Shown one piece after another: positions 1 through 4,988 of a DNA stretch of 5,801 bases. The DNA comes from an uncultured Rikenella sp. (GTDB lineage Bacteria > Bacteroidota > Bacteroidia > Bacteroidales > Rikenellaceae). The notes below the pieces were generated by a model. The model did not search any database. It saw only the letters and a list, made by a program, of their open reading frames with translations, and was not told where the DNA came from. The position numbers and the translations under genes were made by a program. The DNA lies in assembly GCF_910579375.1 (NCBI RefSeq), contig NZ_CAJTUJ010000120.1, positions 1 to 5,801 on the forward strand. Direction: 5' to 3'. Numbering within the stretch: position 1 is the first letter of the stretch; each line of letters opens with the position of its first letter.

Positions 1-23
1 TAAGTTCCCGTGTCAACGGTCGG

Positions 24-90
24 CCCTCCGCAGCCCCCGGATGCGGAGGGGACGCACAGCGTCTTTTACTGGCCGCCTCGGCCTTAATAT
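24..90 (+). terminator. Three tandem hairpins, possible terminator of an upstream gene
   Basis: Three perfect stems lie back to back. The first is CCCTCCGCA (24-32) paired with TGCGGAGGG (42-50), a 9-bp stem. The second is GACGC-ACA-GCGTC (51-63), followed directly by TTTT. The third is GGCCG-CCT-CGGCC (71-83), followed by TTAATATTT. The second and third look like small intrinsic terminators, consistent with the end of a plus-strand gene lying just outside the window. Stems two and three are only 5 bp, so termination strength is uncertain. They also resemble the triloop hairpins further on and may belong to the same repeat class. Confidence 0.4.
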
Positions 91-136
91 TTCGTTCTCC
101 GCTGGCTGCGGCCGAAAACAAATAGGCAGTGCTTTT

Positions 137-153
137 GCGGCTCTACGAGCCGC
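137..153. repeat. Perfect 7-bp hairpin with TAC loop, copy 1
   Basis: GCGGCTC-TAC-GAGCCGC forms a perfect stem with a 3-nt loop. It has a partner at 275-291 with the same loop and stem length, in which one base pair is changed on both sides (C-G to T-A). No T-run follows, so it is not an obvious terminator. It could be a palindromic intergenic repeat or part of a structured RNA. Confidence 0.6.
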
Positions 154-246
154 CGGGGAGCGCGCAGCCCGAACCTGAAAGAATAGGGCATTGCCAAACG
201 GGGCGGGCGCCCGGGAGTGGCCGCAGTGAGCTTGCGAACATTGCGG

Positions 247-291
247 GCCTCCCGTGGGGAGGCGTCCGGCCCGCGCGGTTCTACGAACCGC
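247..291. repeat. Two adjacent 7-bp triloop hairpins, including TAC-loop copy 2
   Basis: GCCTCCC-GTG-GGGAGGC (247-263) and GCGGTTC-TAC-GAACCGC (275-291) are both perfect 7-bp stems with 3-nt loops, 11 bases apart. The second is the covarying partner of the hairpin at 137-153. A palindrome CGGGCGCCCG (204-213) lies just upstream. The stems are seen directly. Whether they act as RNA or as DNA is unknown. Confidence 0.6.
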
Positions 292-357
292 AGGATTCAA
301 CTCAAAAGTAGGGTAGAGGCAGCCCTTATTTTTAGGGTAGACCCGGCCCTTTGCCCC

Positions 358-367
358 CCGCGAGCGG
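358..367. repeat. GC-rich inverted repeat next to lectin-like fragment 1
   Basis: CCGC-GA-GCGG is self-complementary, most likely pairing as CCG with loop CGAG. In the reading direction of the minus-strand fragment it lies just past the stop codon, four bases beyond the end of the conserved 35-bp block. Fragment 2 has a stronger inverted repeat in the equivalent place (3522-3535). It is short, and chance occurrence in GC-rich DNA is possible. Confidence 0.3.
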
Positions 368-371
368 CACC

Positions 372-406
372 CCCGTTTATTCCGAGAGGCAACGCAACTG
401 AAAACC
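372..406 (-). repeat. 35-bp exact repeat, copy 1 (3' end of lectin-like fragment)
   Basis: These 35 bases are identical to 3536-3570 in the same orientation. On the minus strand they encode the shared final residues GFQLRCLSE, the stop codon TAA and five bases after it. Identity is lost immediately on both sides apart from short patches. The exact match, including every third codon position, contrasts with the diverged coding DNA upstream of it. Confidence 0.9.
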
Positions 407-598
407 ACCGGCGCGATTGTACGTGGCAGAAGGAGACATGGCGCCCGTGTAGAATAAAAGTCGCCAACCGTTCGTGCCGCTCACCGCAGAAGACCATACC
501 GTACCGTCTCCGCCGACATTTCCCAGCCCCCCATCGTTGCTGCTGCGGAAGCCCGGGGCGGGGCCGCTCGGCATTCGAAAGGGGGGAGGTATTTCCAC
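377..598 (-). pseudogene. Orphan C-terminal fragment of a FISUMP/C-type-lectin-like domain, copy 1
   Basis: Only the C-terminal end of a domain is present, about 60 recognisable residues. The readable peptide runs APGFRSSNDGG, then GNVG, then VWSSAVSG, and ends RAGGFQLRCLSE before TAA. This pattern (PG-x-R, G-L-x-x-VG, WSS, a hydrophobic strand such as LLF, a late P-S, R-A-x-GFQLRC) is the end of the Fibrobacter succinogenes major paralogous domain and related lectin-like folds, found in Bacteroidetes surface proteins. The N-terminal part, signal peptide and lipobox expected of a whole protein are absent, and no start is well supported; the open frame begins with GTG at 598. It reads against gdhA. 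It could be a decayed gene, a silent donor cassette, or a variable-region end of DGR type. Family assignment is by motif memory. Confidence 0.6.
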
Positions 599-652
599 CT
601 AATATTAGGCGCGAAACATATTAGGCGCGGCGCCTTATAGCGGTACCTTATA
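598..652. promoter_or_regulatory. Palindrome and direct repeats upstream of gdhA
   Basis: CCTAATATTAGG (598-609) is a perfect 12-bp palindrome. Overlapping it, ATATTAGGCGCG occurs twice (602-613 and 618-629) with a period of 16 bp. A further direct repeat, CCTTATA, occurs at 633-639 and 646-652, period 13. AGGC/GCCT (623-626, 632-635) can also pair. The cluster lies 108-162 bp upstream of the gdhA start and could be an operator for a dimeric regulator. That role is inferred from position and symmetry only. Confidence 0.35.
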
Positions 653-700
653 ATAGCAAGAGGCCTCCTGATCGACCGGCCGCCTGACTGCGAAAAGGCC

Positions 701-734
701 TTGGGGCGGGGGCCTCCGTGCCTCTTACACTTTG
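701..734 (+). promoter_or_regulatory. Possible Bacteroidetes-type promoter for gdhA
   Basis: TTGG (701-704) and TACACTTTG (726-734) approximate the TTTG / TAnnTTTG pair of Bacteroidetes sigma-ABfr promoters, with 21 bases between them. The -7 box has three rather than two bases between TA and TTTG, so the match is imperfect. Transcription would start near 741, leaving a leader of about 20 nt before the ATG. Confidence 0.35.
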
Positions 735-759
735 AAAACCAACATAACCCCATAAATTC

Positions 760-2115
760 ATGGAAAACCAAATCCAACAGTACATCAGCGACTTCATGGC
801 CCGCATCGAAGCGCGCAACCCCGGAGAGCCCGAATTTCACCAAGCCGTGCGAGAAGTGGTCGAGAGTCTTGCCCCCTATATCCTCGAGAATCCGGTGCTC
901 CGGAAGATGAAAATCCTCGAACGCATTGCCGAACCCGAACGCATTATTATTTTCCGCGTACCGTGGGTCAACGACCGCGGAGAGGTCGAAATCAACCGCG
1001 GATACCGCGTCCAGATGAACAGCGCCATCGGGCCCTACAAAGGGGGGCTGAGGTTCCACGCCTCCGTCAACCTCAGCATCCTGAAATTCCTCGCCTTCGA
1101 ACAGACCTTCAAAAACGCCTTGACCACCTTGCCCATGGGCGGCGGGAAAGGCGGATCCGACTTCAATCCCAAAGGGAAATCAGACGCCGAGGTGATGCGC
1201 TTCTGTCAGTCGTTCGCCACCGAACTCCAGCGCCATATCGGCGCCGACACCGATGTCCCGGCAGGCGATATCGGCGTGGGAGCCAGAGAGATCGGTTTCC
1301 TCTTCGGACAATACAAACGGCTCCGGAACGAATTTACCGGCACCTTCACCGGCAAGGGCTTGGATTGGGGCGGCAGCCCGCTGCGGCCGGAAGCCACCGG
1401 CTACGGCGTGAGCTACTTCGCACAGGAGATGCTCGCTACGCGCGGCGACTCTCCGGCGGGGAAAGTCGTGGCCGTCTCCGGATCGGGGAACGTCGCCCAG
1501 TACGCCATCCAGAAGATGACCCAGCTCGGGGCCAAGGTCGTAACCGCTTCGGATTCATCGGGATACATCTACGACCCCGACGGGATCGACGCCGATAAAC
1601 TGGAGTACATCTTCGAACTCAAGAACATCTACCGCGGACGGATCAGCGAGTATGCCGACCGCTATCCCAGCGCGACCTACTACGCCGGCGAACGGCCGTG
1701 GGGGGTGAAGTGCGACATCGCCATGCCGTGCGCCACGCAGAACGAACTCAACGGCGAAGATGCGGCCAAACTGATCGCCAACGGCTGTATCTGCGTCGCC
1801 GAGGGGGCGAACATGCCGTCGACGCCGGAGGCCGTGCACGCGTTCCAGCAGCACAAGCTCCTCTACTCGCCGGGTAAGGCCTCCAATGCCGGCGGGGTGG
1901 CGACCTCGGGGCTGGAGATGACCCAGAACTCCGAACGCCTCCAGTGGGCCGCAGAAGAGGTGGACGAGAAGCTCCACGCCATCATGCGGAACATCCATGC
2001 CGCCTGTCTGCGCTACGGGACAGAGCCGGACGGCTACGTCAATTACGTCAAGGGGGCCAATATCGCGGGGTTCCGGAAGGTGGCGAACGCCATGCTGGCG
2101 CAGGGGATCGTATAG
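760..2115 (+). CDS. gdhA: NADP-type glutamate dehydrogenase
   Basis: Catalyses the reversible reductive amination of 2-oxoglutarate with ammonia to L-glutamate, a cytosolic entry point for nitrogen. The 451-residue length matches the hexameric class typified by E. coli GdhA (about 447). Visible signatures are the substrate-binding segment GPYKGGLRFH (91-100), the glycine-rich PMGGGKGG with catalytic Lys130, PAGDIGVG (167-174) with the catalytic Asp170, PEATGYG (210-216), the Rossmann motif GSGNVAQ (241-247), SDSSG (264-268) after the second strand as in NADP-preferring enzymes, and SNAGGVATSG (375-384). NADP preference is inferred from that segment. The ATG at 760 gives the expected N-terminus; no Shine-Dalgarno sequence is seen, as usual in Bacteroidetes. 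It stands alone between two long non-coding stretches, so it is probably monocistronic. No truncation or missing catalytic residue is evident. Confidence 0.97.
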   Translation: MENQIQQYISDFMARIEARNPGEPEFHQAVREVVESLAPYILENPVLRKMKILERIAEPERIIIFRVPWVNDRGEVEINRGYRVQMNSAIGPYKGGLRFHASVNLSILKFLAFEQTFKNALTTLPMGGGKGGSDFNPKGKSDAEVMRFCQSFATELQRHIGADTDVPAGDIGVGAREIGFLFGQYKRLRNEFTGTFTGKGLDWGGSPLRPEATGYGVSYFAQEMLATRGDSPAGKVVAVSGSGNVAQYAIQKMTQLGAKVVTASDSSGYIYDPDGIDADKLEYIFELKNIYRGRISEYADRYPSATYYAGERPWGVKCDIAMPCATQNELNGEDAAKLIANGCICVAEGANMPSTPEAVHAFQQHKLLYSPGKASNAGGVATSGLEMTQNSERLQWAAEEVDEKLHAIMRNIHAACLRYGTEPDGYVNYVKGANIAGFRKVANAMLAQGIV

Positions 2116-2120
2116 GGCGC

Positions 2121-2153
2121 GGCGGGAGACCGCCGAGGGGGCGTGGCGGTTTT
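2121..2153 (+). terminator. Possible weak terminator after gdhA
   Basis: Six bases after the gdhA stop, CCGCC (2130-2134) can pair with GGCGG (2145-2149), followed by TTTT (2150-2153). The same CCGCC can instead pair with the preceding GGCGG (2121-2125) around a GAGA tetraloop. Stems are only 5 bp and the T-run is short, so this is a tentative call. A longer T-run at 2180-2186 lacks a good stem before it. Confidence 0.35.
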
Positions 2154-2188
2154 CGGACACCCGCATACCGGCCGGCCCGTTTTTTTGC

Positions 2189-2196
2189 TACCTTTG
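2189..2196 (+). promoter_or_regulatory. TAnnTTTG promoter box for the RNA candidate / downstream gene
   Basis: TACCTTTG matches the Bacteroidetes -7 consensus TAnnTTTG exactly. No clear TTTG is found 19-21 bases upstream, where the region is GC-rich, so the -33 element is weak or absent. Transcription would start near 2203 and run into the structured region at 2254-2418. Confidence 0.5.
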
Positions 2197-2202
2197 TCCC
2201 GA

Positions 2203-2418
2203 AACTCGAGCATTGCCCATGAATTAAAAACCTCTTTACGACATACATAGAAAAGCGTTAGCTTTACTTTTGTTTCCCAAAATCGCCAATTTTGAAACAC
2301 ACCCGAAAGTAAAGTGGTAACGCTCACGTGGCGACACGTGGGCTTTACTTATTTGGGTGTAAGGTGTTTGGCGATACCTGGAAAACAAATGAGCTTCAAA
2401 GGCCCACGCTTTTTATTT
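2203..2418 (+). ncRNA. Candidate structured small RNA or structured leader (about 215 nt)
   Basis: Three elements follow one another. Stem-loop 1 (2254-2324) pairs AGCGTTA with TAACGCT, then CTTTACTTT with AAAGTAAAG, TGTTTC with GAAACA, and AAAAT with ATTTT, with short internal loops. Stem-loop 2 (2325-2340) is CACGTG-GCGA-CACGTG, a perfect stem with a GNRA tetraloop. Stem-loop 3 (2337-2408) pairs CGTGGGC with GCCCACG, CTTATTTG with CAAATGAG (one G-U), and GGTGT with ATACC, and is followed by a U-tract. Stems 2 and 3 share bases 2337-2340 and cannot both form completely. A promoter box in front and a terminator-like end suggest a free-standing RNA of 6S-like size. Because an ATG follows 45 nt later, a leader controlling the 307-residue protein is also possible. 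I do not recognise a known riboswitch core. The 5' boundary is inferred from the promoter. Confidence 0.55.
2337..2418 (+). terminator. Terminator-like 3' arm of the RNA candidate
   Basis: CGTGGGC (2337-2343) pairs with GCCCACG (2402-2408), and TTTTTATTT (2410-2418) follows after one base. The closed loop is itself structured (2348-2355 with 2386-2393; 2363-2367 with 2374-2378). Formation of the outer stem competes with the GNRA hairpin at 2325-2340 for 2337-2340, which is the layout expected of an attenuator. Alternatively it simply ends a small RNA. Confidence 0.5.
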
Positions 2419-2463
2419 CCGGACGAGAACCCTTTTTTATTCACTTAATTAAAATACAACGCT

Positions 2464-3387
2464 ATGGAAATGAAACAATTACCGTCGCCAGACGCCCTGA
2501 AACGCATCATGATGATGCTCGGAGTGAAATACCTTGTCGGCTGGGGAACGGCGGAGCAGGAGGAGACGGCGCAGGAGTGCGGATTCGACGATGTCTGCGA
2601 ATGGCTGGAGGGCGACATCCTGACCGACTACTTTACGCTGAGCTACGACCCGGAGACGGGCGAGTATCGCTATGACGAGATTCCGGGGGGAGACAACGAG
2701 TTTCTGCACTTCGTAGCCGCTCCGAACTACTGTTTCGTGTGCAGCTGTTGCTGCGAGGGGGGCCGGCCGCTGCCCCGGGAGGAGATCCCGGCCGAGATTT
2801 ACGACCGGATCGACGAGGTGGCCGGAACCTGCGCGACTCTCTTCGCCTGGTCGGTGGACGGGAAGACGTGGAACCGGCCGGAGGGATTCGACTGCTCGAC
2901 GTTCAACGAAACGATTCTGGATCGCTTTTTCGACCGCTTCCCCGATTTCGACGAGGAGCGTTTCCGGCAGGCATGCCCGCTCTGGTATCAGGTCTACAAA
3001 CAGGTGCCGTTCGACAACGATATGCTGCTGGAATGGGCCCTGCTCAGAGAGCTCTCTCAGGCGGCTCCGGCGACGGCGACCGGGCTCGAACTGCCGGAGG
3101 TTGCGCCTGTCGGGCAGGCTAAGGTGTTGAAGTACTTCGTGAACTATCCGACTGCGCTCCGGGAGGATTACGAGCCGGCGCTGACGGCTGAACATGTCGA
3201 GGAGCTGACGGCCAAAGGGCTTTATGCGTTGGCGGCTTACTGTGCGGGCCGCATGGCGGCGGAGCGGCCGGACGATACGGCGTTGCGGCAGCAGGCGGAC
3301 GATCTCTACGGGAAGGCGAAGGAGTTGGTTGAGCATCAAAAGGATATGGATGATTTGGAGGGAGGCGAAGAGGAGTACGATGGATAG
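2464..3387 (+). CDS. Hypothetical acidic, Cys-rich protein, 307 aa
   Basis: I do not recognise this family. The protein is strongly acidic, with an Asp/Glu-rich C-terminal tail (residues 294-306), and has no signal peptide or membrane segment, so it is probably cytosolic. The N-terminal part (about 1-130) contains an unusual cysteine cluster, Cys90-x-x-Cys93-x-Cys95-Cys96-Cys97, plus Cys39, Cys45, Cys123, Cys144 and Cys171, which could bind metal or be redox-active. Residues 217-295 are rich in Ala, Glu and Leu and look helical, loosely like helical-repeat proteins. The ATG at 2464 lies after an A/T-rich leader typical of Bacteroidetes; a second in-frame ATG follows two codons later. It is preceded by the structured RNA candidate and followed by a strong terminator, so it is likely its own transcription unit. 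It could be a conserved Bacteroidales protein of unknown function. Confidence 0.85.
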   Translation: MEMKQLPSPDALKRIMMMLGVKYLVGWGTAEQEETAQECGFDDVCEWLEGDILTDYFTLSYDPETGEYRYDEIPGGDNEFLHFVAAPNYCFVCSCCCEGGRPLPREEIPAEIYDRIDEVAGTCATLFAWSVDGKTWNRPEGFDCSTFNETILDRFFDRFPDFDEERFRQACPLWYQVYKQVPFDNDMLLEWALLRELSQAAPATATGLELPEVAPVGQAKVLKYFVNYPTALREDYEPALTAEHVEELTAKGLYALAAYCAGRMAAERPDDTALRQQADDLYGKAKELVEHQKDMDDLEGGEEEYDG

Positions 3388-3427
3388 TCGCTCTCCGATC
3401 CGGTAGGGTTCGGAGGAGCGGGGAGGC

Positions 3428-3467
3428 GCGAGGCATGGAAATCTTTTCCATGGCTCGCTTTGTTTTT
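3428..3467 (+). terminator. Strong intrinsic terminator of the 307-aa gene
   Basis: GCGAG (3428-3432) pairs with CTCGC (3454-3458). After a one-base mismatch, CATGGAAA (3434-3441) pairs with TTTCCATG (3445-3452) around a TCT loop. The run TTTGTTTTT (3459-3467) follows at once. The stem-loop begins 41 bases after the stop codon of the hypothetical gene. Confidence 0.85.
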
Positions 3468-3521
3468 CGCGGCGGGGTACTTTATCGGTAGTTTCTATCC
3501 TCAAATCCAGCCCCTTGCCTC

Positions 3522-3535
3522 CCGCGGACACGCGG
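3522..3535. repeat. GC-rich inverted repeat next to lectin-like fragment 2
   Basis: CCGCG-GACA-CGCGG is a perfect 5-bp stem with a 4-nt loop. It abuts the conserved 35-bp block at 3536 exactly, on the side that is downstream of the fragment's stop codon. A GC-rich inverted repeat just past the variable region is a known feature of DGR target sites such as that of phage BPP-1. The similarity is positional and structural only. Confidence 0.45.
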
Positions 3536-3570
3536 CCCGTTTATTCCGAGAGGCAACGCAACTGAAAACC
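3536..3570 (-). repeat. 35-bp exact repeat, copy 2
   Basis: Identical over all 35 bases to 372-406 and in the same orientation. It encodes the final residues GFQLRCLSE, TAA and five further bases of the minus-strand fragment. It is flanked on its downstream side by the inverted repeat at 3522-3535. Confidence 0.9.
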
Positions 3571-3750
3571 GTAGGCGCGGTGGTACGGAGCACTGGGACG
3601 GATCCACGTCACGCCGAAGTCCACGAACACGCCGCCCGTGTTGTTCGCTGCGGACGACCAACTATAGCCGTAGTTGCCGACGCCCATCAGGTCGCCCGTG
3701 CTCGTATTGCGGTGGCCCGGGGCGGCAGATGGAGCGTACCCCAGAGGCAC
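3541..3750 (-). pseudogene. Orphan C-terminal fragment of a FISUMP/C-type-lectin-like domain, copy 2 (frameshifted upstream)
   Basis: The readable peptide runs APGHRNTSTGDL, GVGNYGYSWSS, a strand FVDFG, PSAPYHRAYGFQLRCLSE and TAA, the same order of motifs as the fragment at 377-598. A frame break is visible near the start of the similarity. One frame upstream reads WGTLHLPP, then after a run of four C the homology continues in the next frame with GHRNTS. Removing one C would join them as LHLPPGHRN, close to the usual LPAAG-x-R of this domain. This supports a decayed copy rather than a live gene, and no N-terminal half is present. The open frame starts at a GTG that I do not consider a real start. 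It reads against its neighbours. A silent donor cassette or DGR-type variable end remains possible. Confidence 0.6.
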
Positions 3751-3793
3751 TCAAAAGCCGGCGGCCGAGGGAGGGTCTTTCCGAAAAAGTCAC

Positions 3794-3801
3794 TATCTTT
3801 A
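3794..3801 (+). promoter_or_regulatory. Possible promoter box for the kinase/CBM9-like operon
   Basis: TATCTTTA matches TAnnTTTG in all but the last base. No good TTTG lies at the expected distance upstream. Transcription would begin near 3808, within the hairpin at 3803-3839, so either the start is slightly different or the hairpin acts as DNA. Confidence 0.3.
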
Positions 3802-3802
3802 A

Positions 3803-3839
3803 CCGTCCGACCGGGAGACCGACTCTCTCCGTCGGGCGG
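3803..3839 (+). promoter_or_regulatory. Leader hairpin before the kinase gene
   Basis: CCGTCCGAC (3803-3811) pairs with GTCGGGCGG (3831-3839) over 9 bp with one G-U. Inside it, GGGAG (3813-3817) pairs with CTCTC (3823-3827), also with one G-U. No T-run follows, so it is not a terminator. It lies 45 bp before the start codon and may be an RNA-stabilising or regulatory leader element. Confidence 0.4.
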
Positions 3840-3884
3840 AATCCTTTGGAATACTAACCCCTTTAAAAACCATTTAACCTCCTG

Positions 3885-4988
3885 ATGAATACCGATTTGC
3901 GCGCTATCGCCGAACAGTTTCGCATCGACGGCGACGTCCGGACGGTGCGTCCGCTGGGCGAAGGATTTATCAACGACACCTTCCTGATCGAAACCGAGGC
4001 TGAAACTACCCCGAACTACATCCTGCAACGGAAAAACCGCCATATTTTCACCGATATCCCGGCCATGATGGAGAATATCCGCCGGGTGACCGACCACCTG
4101 AAAACCAAGATCAAGGCTCGGGGCGGCGATCCCCGGCGCGAGGCGCTCACTGTCACGCCGACAAAGGACGGAGAACTCTATTTCCTCGACGCTGAGGGAG
4201 AATATTGGGCCGCTTGCGAATTTATCGCCGATACGGCGGCGTATCAGCAGGCCGATACGCCGGAGCTCGCTTTTCAGGGCGGAAAGGGGATCGGGCTGTT
4301 TCAGGCGATGCTGGCCGATTTCCGGGAGCCGCTGACCGATATTCTGCCCGGATTCCACAACATCCGATATCGATTCCGGCAGTGGGACGAGACGCTGGCC
4401 GAAGACCGTGTGGGGCGTGTCAAAGAGGTGGCCCGGGAGATCGGCTGGATCGAGGAGCGGAGGGAGGAGATGCTCCGGTTCTGGTCGTTGGTCGAAACGG
4501 GCGTGATTCCGACGCGGGTGACGCATAACGATACGAAAATCAATAACATCCTGTTCGACGGCAAGACGGGGGAGGTGTTGTGTGTGATCGATCTCGATAC
4601 GGTGCTCTCGGCGACGTGTCTCAACGACTACGGCGACGCGATGCGGTCGTACACCAACACGGGGGCGGAGGACGATGCGGATCTCGACCGGGTGTCGATG
4701 GATATCGCGATTTTCAAGGCCTATACGGAGGGGTATCTCTCTGAGGCTCACGCTTTCCTGACGTCGGAGGAGGCGGAGTACCTCGCTTTTTCGGCCCGGT
4801 ATATCACCTACGAACAGGTGCTGCGGTTCCTGATGGACTACATCGACGGTGACCGATACTACAAGGTGAAGTCGCCGGAGCACAACCTGGTGCGGACGCG
4901 GGCGCAGTACCGGCTGTTGCAGAGTATGGAGGCGCAGTATGCGGATATGCAGCGGATTGTAAAAGAAATATTGGAACGGTATGCTTAA
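3885..4988 (+). CDS. Aminoglycoside phosphotransferase-fold kinase, N-acetylhexosamine 1-kinase-like
   Basis: A 367-residue protein of the APH/choline-kinase fold. The N-lobe carries a glycine-rich nucleotide loop LGEGFINDTF (24-33) and a Lys/Arg-rich strand ILQRKN (46-51). The C-lobe has the catalytic HNDTKINN (214-221), with His214 and base Asp216, and the metal-binding DLDT (236-239), equivalent to the DFG of protein kinases. Length and the HNDTK-x-NN / DLDT pair match NahK of bifidobacteria (about 359 aa), which phosphorylates GlcNAc and GalNAc at C1, and its Bacteroidetes homologues often labelled as mucin-desulfating or aminoglycoside phosphotransferase proteins. The substrate here is therefore inferred to be an amino sugar or another sugar. 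Antibiotic resistance is unlikely. It overlaps the CBM9-like gene by 8 bp, which suggests translational coupling. No signal peptide is seen; cytosolic. Confidence 0.88.
   Translation: MNTDLRAIAEQFRIDGDVRTVRPLGEGFINDTFLIETEAETTPNYILQRKNRHIFTDIPAMMENIRRVTDHLKTKIKARGGDPRREALTVTPTKDGELYFLDAEGEYWAACEFIADTAAYQQADTPELAFQGGKGIGLFQAMLADFREPLTDILPGFHNIRYRFRQWDETLAEDRVGRVKEVAREIGWIEERREEMLRFWSLVETGVIPTRVTHNDTKINNILFDGKTGEVLCVIDLDTVLSATCLNDYGDAMRSYTNTGAEDDADLDRVSMDIAIFKAYTEGYLSEAHAFLTSEEAEYLAFSARYITYEQVLRFLMDYIDGDRYYKVKSPEHNLVRTRAQYRLLQSMEAQYADMQRIVKEILERYA

Larger units (their letters stand above)
1..759. other. Hairpin-rich intergenic region upstream of gdhA
   Basis: No convincing intact gene is seen in these 759 bases. 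The frames open in this stretch encode low-complexity Arg/Pro/Ala-rich peptides with no recognisable motif. What it does hold, left to right, is a cluster of hairpins (24-83), three further perfect 7-bp hairpins with 3-nt loops (137-153, 247-263, 275-291), a 9-bp direct repeat TAGGGTAGA (309-317 and 333-341), a minus-strand fragment of a lectin-like domain (377-598), a palindrome and direct repeats (598-652), and a possible gdhA promoter (701-734). The first three bases are TAA and could be the stop of an upstream gene, but too little of it is visible to say. Confidence 0.6.
3388..3884. other. Intergenic region with terminator, lectin-like fragment 2 and leader hairpin
   Basis: These 497 bases contain no intact gene. 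They hold, in order, an intrinsic terminator (3428-3467), a GC-rich inverted repeat (3522-3535), the second copy of the 35-bp repeat and the minus-strand lectin-like fragment (3541-3750), a possible promoter (3794-3801) and a leader hairpin (3803-3839) before the kinase gene. Confidence 0.7.

Noticed and set aside
217..624. Plus-strand open frame of 135 codons before gdhA
   Set aside because: It is the antisense of the lectin-like fragment over much of its length, and its Arg/Pro-rich peptide shows no motif.
481..1059. Minus-strand open frame of 192 codons overlapping the gdhA start
   Set aside because: It covers the antisense of conserved gdhA sequence and the lectin-like fragment in another frame; no family resemblance.
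2171..2187. CCGGCCGGCCCG followed by a T-run as the gdhA terminator
   Set aside because: The palindrome has no room for a loop and does not form a stable stem next to the T-run.
2265..2272. Second exact TAnnTTTG box (TACTTTTG)
   Set aside because: It lies inside the left arm of stem-loop 1, whose pairing explains the sequence, and has no -33 partner at the right distance.
2325..2340. CACGTG pair as a protein-binding palindrome
   Set aside because: Both copies are explained better as the arms of a hairpin with a GCGA tetraloop.
2479..3531. Minus-strand open frame of 350 codons
   Set aside because: It is antisense to the 307-aa gene, runs through that gene's intrinsic terminator, and its Arg/Leu-rich composition looks like a shadow frame.
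3885..4988. Antibiotic (aminoglycoside) resistance gene
   Set aside because: The fold is shared, but the HNDTK-x-NN / DLDT signature, length and neighbour fit the NahK-like sugar kinases.
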